Shown: one piece after another, positions 60,777 to 64,000 of the stretch | Layout: each line of letters opens with the position of its first letter | Numbering within the stretch: the stretch's first letter is position 1 | Assembly (NCBI GenBank): GCA_947561395.2 | Contig: OX387190.1 | Location: 29,196,858 to 29,260,857, forward strand | Direction of reading: 5' to 3' | Origin: Buxus sempervirens | Lineage: Eukaryota; Streptophyta; Magnoliopsida; Buxales; Buxaceae | DNA length: 64,000 nt | Translations under genes and position numbers: made by a program | Notes under the pieces: generated by a model | What the model saw: only the letters and a program-made list of their open reading frames with translations | Told to the model about the DNA's origin: nothing | The model's database searches: none

Positions 60777-62263
60777 GTAATTACCAATTCGATCTTAGGG
60801 TTTATTTGCCAATTTATTAGTGGTACTATAAGATAATTTGCCAATTTGTTAGTGGTAGTATATATATCCATATTTTATTTGCAAATTTGATTTTAGTGTT
60901 TATTTGTCAATTTCTTACTTGACAATATCGGTTTCGATTTCCTGGGCCCTCTTGTTGTACATATAATGTTCTCTAGATTGAGGTTTAGATTTATTTACGG
61001 AGTTGAAACGGGTATACCAAATAAGCTAAAGGATGGAGTGAAGTTTGGAATAGATGAGTTTGGATTGGACGAGTTTGGGATTTACTAGGTTGGCGCTTGC
61101 TTGAAATTTTAAATTGTTGGCACTTGAATGTAAGAAATTTAGAGTCTAGGGATTGAGGTAGAACAACTCCACCTGATCCAAACTCATCTATTCCTAATTC
61201 TTCTTCATCTCTTTAACTGAAGAGTCACATATAGATGTATTTTTTTAGATTCAGAAACAATTAGAAAAAAAACTTTGCAATCTGATTATAATTCCTTAAG
61301 TAATTATCAAGCTTCTTGCTTATTTTTAATTAGCACGATGTTAATTTCTCCTTTTTAAGCAATATGAAGTTTTTTGGGCAATCTGATAACTTCTCTACCA
61401 GTTAATCTTTCTGTAGTCTGAAGACTCCAAATGTGCACTTATTAATAGGTTTTATTTATTTATTTTTATTTTCATTAATAAGCTTGTTTAATAAGTTTGT
61501 TTTTAATTATTAATTAACAATTTCTCTATTAAGTTCTAATATTTTAATCAAAGATTTCTAGAATAAGTTTTTTTCTCTCTACTAAGTATTTGAATAATAA
61601 GTATTTACGTCTTGTATCTAAAGATTTCTAATAAGTATTCAAAATCTTTAAAATTTTATCTAGAAAGTTAAAATTTCTATTTGAAGAAAAGGTTCTATTG
61701 AGCTTGGATTGCAAGGTCTATCCTTTTGCATTCAATCTTTAGTCTATCTTATATTGTTTTGTTTAGTTTGAAATACAGGCCATAGTTTCATTGGCTGTGA
61801 AGGTTGAGAGCATAGAAAGGATGGTTGAAAGTGGACATGGTCCAAGGTTTGTTTACACTCTTTTAGAATTCAATCCATCTCAAAGCCCTATTTAGTGATG
61901 TTAGTATCCTATGTTCATGTGGCAGTTTGATGTTTGTCTAAGCATTTGTGCTTCATTGACATTACTATGGGCATTTTTGATTTTTTCTTCGGCTTGGTAG
62001 TCTGCCTCGTGTTCGGGTTGATGGTTTTTCTTATATCTTGTCATGTTTGTTGGTTGGTGACTATCTTACGGACAATTAGGTTTGTTGATGGTGTTTCCTA
62101 TTTTAGCTGAAGTTGACCAATTGCGATCATGGTAATGCTTACTTCTTACAATAATGAAATTAAGTAATTGTTTTTTGAGTTTTGTGGAAAAGTTAGTTGC
62201 AAATTAGTTTAACGTTTTAAACACAGTCATTGGTTATCTACATTCATTTTTTTCACAAAGGCA
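60777..62263 (+). other. Gap between the two exon groups
   Basis: AT-rich, with many T-rich stretches. A coding-like segment near 61,780-61,880 (SLAVKVESIERMVESGHG in one frame) may be part of an exon, but I could not fit splice sites to it. No repeat recognised. Confidence 0.35.
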
Positions 62264-63132
62264 ATGGCTAATCAAGTTGTGATTCAAGCTAAACAAGATG
62301 TTCTTTTGAAGGTTGTTAAACTCAAGTATGAGCGTCTAACTATCGGTGAGATTCTAAAATTTGAACCAATTGTGCGTGTAAATTTTTTTACATACGTTAA
62401 TTTGATAATTTATACTTCAGTTTTCATTTTATTAATTTTTAGTGTTGATAACGATGTTAGAACAACACGTTTGAGTGTAAGCAATGGATCGTTTCGGTTA
62501 GCACTCGGCAAGACCCTTGGTACGTTGCATGTTTAGATTGCAATGCAAAATTAGAGCTTATCAATGGTTCATTTATTTGCCAAGCATGCAAGTTACCAAG
62601 AGAGACATACAAGCATAGGTTTATCTTGCTTGACCTTTGTTTATATTGTTGCACTTAGTGTATAAATACTATGTTCTTTTATTTAGTAATGTCTTTAACT
62701 TTTATCAGTGGCAAAATGCAAATTAAAGTTGCCGATAACATTGGGTCACTTTGGGTTACAGTGTTTGATGTGAGGGTTGAAAAGTTGTTTGGTTACAATG
62801 GATTCACTACGAAAATTAAAGGTTTTATATATTTTATATTATTCATAAGTCATGTAACATATGTTGTTGGATTTTGATGCGTTTGTGTATAATTATTTTT
62901 TTTTTATCATTTCCTTCTTTTGATTCAATTTCATATTGGTCTAGGAAATGAACTTTGTTGAATTTTTTCGCGTGATCGAAAAATGTGTTTGGAAGCTTTA
63001 TATAGTTATAATTCGAAAAAGTTTACATTTAGCTAAGAATGGTGAATACAACTACAGTTGTGAAGATTTTGTTGAAATTAGTGTTGATAGTGCAGGGTAT
63101 ATTCCATCTTCAAGCATCAAAGGGAAATATTG
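62264..63132 (+). pseudogene. RPA70 C-terminal (DBD-C) OB-fold-like coding fragment, probable frame break
   Basis: Replication protein A large-subunit-like proteins bind single-stranded DNA; plants have many copies, some linked to Helitrons. Segments: 62264-62377 (YERLTIGEIL), 62461-62618, 62709-62821 and 62945-63132. The second holds the expected zinc ribbon, WYVACLDCNAKLE...FICQACKLPRETYKH (C-x2-C and C-x2-C). The third has the OB-strand motif MQIKVADNIGSLWVTVFD, and the last a VWKLYIVIIRK strand. Junctions 1-2 and 2-3 are in phase. Between the third and fourth the obvious donor and acceptor leave the reading frame out by one, which meets a stop within five codons. It may be a pseudogene, have an unseen splice, or carry a sequence error. 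The N-terminal OB folds were not found. Confidence 0.55.
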
Positions 63133-63780
63133 AAATGGTTAGACTAATCTCTTATACATGTATATATTTTTTTTATTCATAAATAATATATTTATAAAAA
63201 CATCAATAAGATGTAGCCAAAAATGGCTTTTTCGATTTTGTCTAATTAGATAAATTCCTGATATGTTGTTCTTTTATGTTCAATTTGCAGGTCGTGAAAC
63301 TTATTAATTTCCTATTGGGAAGTTTGTGGACAATGAATGATGATTCAAGAATGTTTATATATATCTTGTTTTTGATACAATTACGCACAATGGTAGTTGG
63401 TTTTGGTACATTTAAATTCCTGATTTGTTGTTTTTGGCATGGTTAATGATTTGGTTATTTATTTTTGCTTTTTTCTGTTTGCATTACTGCTTTGGTATTA
63501 TAAATTATAATATAACCTACTCTAAGAACATGCAAATGAATAAGGATCACAATAGTGTCCTTATTTCAGTACTACAATTGTAAGATGATGGATATGAGTT
63601 CCTCATATTTGACTTGGAAGTCTCTTATTCCGTCAAATTTTTGTTATGCATTTTGGCCACAAAGGTATCATTTAATCTTGAAGTTTGCATTACATTTCTT
63701 CAACTATGGTACAAGTTATATGTTTTTTTATCAATTTCATTCTTCTCTCAGGGCTATGGTAGAGGTTACTCCTCATTTTT
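63133..63780. other. 3' flank, no gene seen
   Basis: AT-rich DNA after the RPA-like stop codon. No recognised feature. Confidence 0.45.
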
Positions 63781-63789
63781 GGACTATTC

Positions 63790-63955
63790 CAAGCCCATTT
63801 TTTAGACTGTGGGCCCAACGGGCCCACCAAGGCTTCTTGGGCCCCAGCATGGCCCACATCCTGTCTGGCCCAACCAAGGCCCATTTTGATAAATGGGCTA
63901 AAGGCCACTTGGGTAATTGCTCGTGGGCCAAACCCAAGCCCATTAAGCCCTAAAA
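63790..63955. promoter_or_regulatory. Cluster of GGCCCA/TGGGCC motifs
   Basis: About ten copies of GGCCCA, TGGGCC, AGCCCA or TGGGCT occur on both strands within 165 bp, ending with AAGCCCTAA. These match site II (TCP-binding) elements of plant housekeeping promoters, and the last resembles a telo-box. Such density may equally be an internal repeat of a transposable element. No adjacent gene is visible inside the window. Confidence 0.4.
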
Positions 63956-64000
63956 GTTTTAATCCAGTAACTTTGTAAATATTCAATAAATCCTTGAACC

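Overview
The window is nuclear DNA of a flowering plant, probably a eudicot. It has AT-rich intergenic DNA, GT-AG introns, plant-specific gene families (A20/AN1 stress protein, SOL1-type carboxypeptidase, EGF-alliinase/TAR aminotransferase, plastid HISN4) and many plant transposable elements. All gene models were built by hand from exon homology, splice sites and reading-phase continuity; no database was searched.

Layout. (1) 3278-5581, minus: the glutaminase (HisH) half of chloroplast HISN4 in six phase-consistent exons; the HisF half is not visible down to position 1. Upstream lies a 5'-truncated LINE with a 14-bp target duplication. (2) 8091-9398, plus: TATA box, probable 5'-UTR intron and single coding exon of an A20/AN1 zinc-finger protein. 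(3) 9.4-14.1 kb: gene-poor, with a SINE-like repeat, decayed LTR-retrotransposon-like sequence and a 332-bp foldback MITE with an 8-bp target duplication. (4) 14397-36552, plus: a complete 15-exon, 493-codon SOL1-like M14 carboxypeptidase spread over 22 kb; its introns hold a Helitron-like element, two LINE fragments, microsatellites and a very C-rich tract. (5) 37689-41955, minus: a complete five-exon TAR/alliinase-family aminotransferase of 452 residues, convergent with SOL1. (6) 42044-47858: a 5.8-kb hierarchical palindrome (two inverted foldback units of about 2.8 and 3.0 kb, each with two opposed arrays of a roughly 22-bp minisatellite), flanked by a perfect 9-bp duplication and sitting 25 bp upstream of the TAR TATA-like box. 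This is the most unusual object here. (7) 49099-49611: a solo LTR. (8) 50605-59095: a young Ty3/gypsy chromovirus (Reina-like) with 368-bp LTRs; its 3' LTR is split by a 3286-bp solo-LTR-like insertion. (9) 60330-63132, plus: exons of a probable RPA70-C-like nucleic-acid-binding protein with an apparent frame break, so possibly a pseudogene. (10) The right edge has a dense cluster of GGCCCA/TGGGCC motifs.

The genes belong to unrelated pathways: histidine biosynthesis, stress-associated zinc-finger signalling, CLE peptide processing, and auxin or alliinase-type aminotransferase chemistry. They do not form a cluster. What unites the window is layered insertion history: at least seven insertions can be delimited by target duplications or termini, including one LTR element nested inside another and one insertion immediately next to a core promoter.
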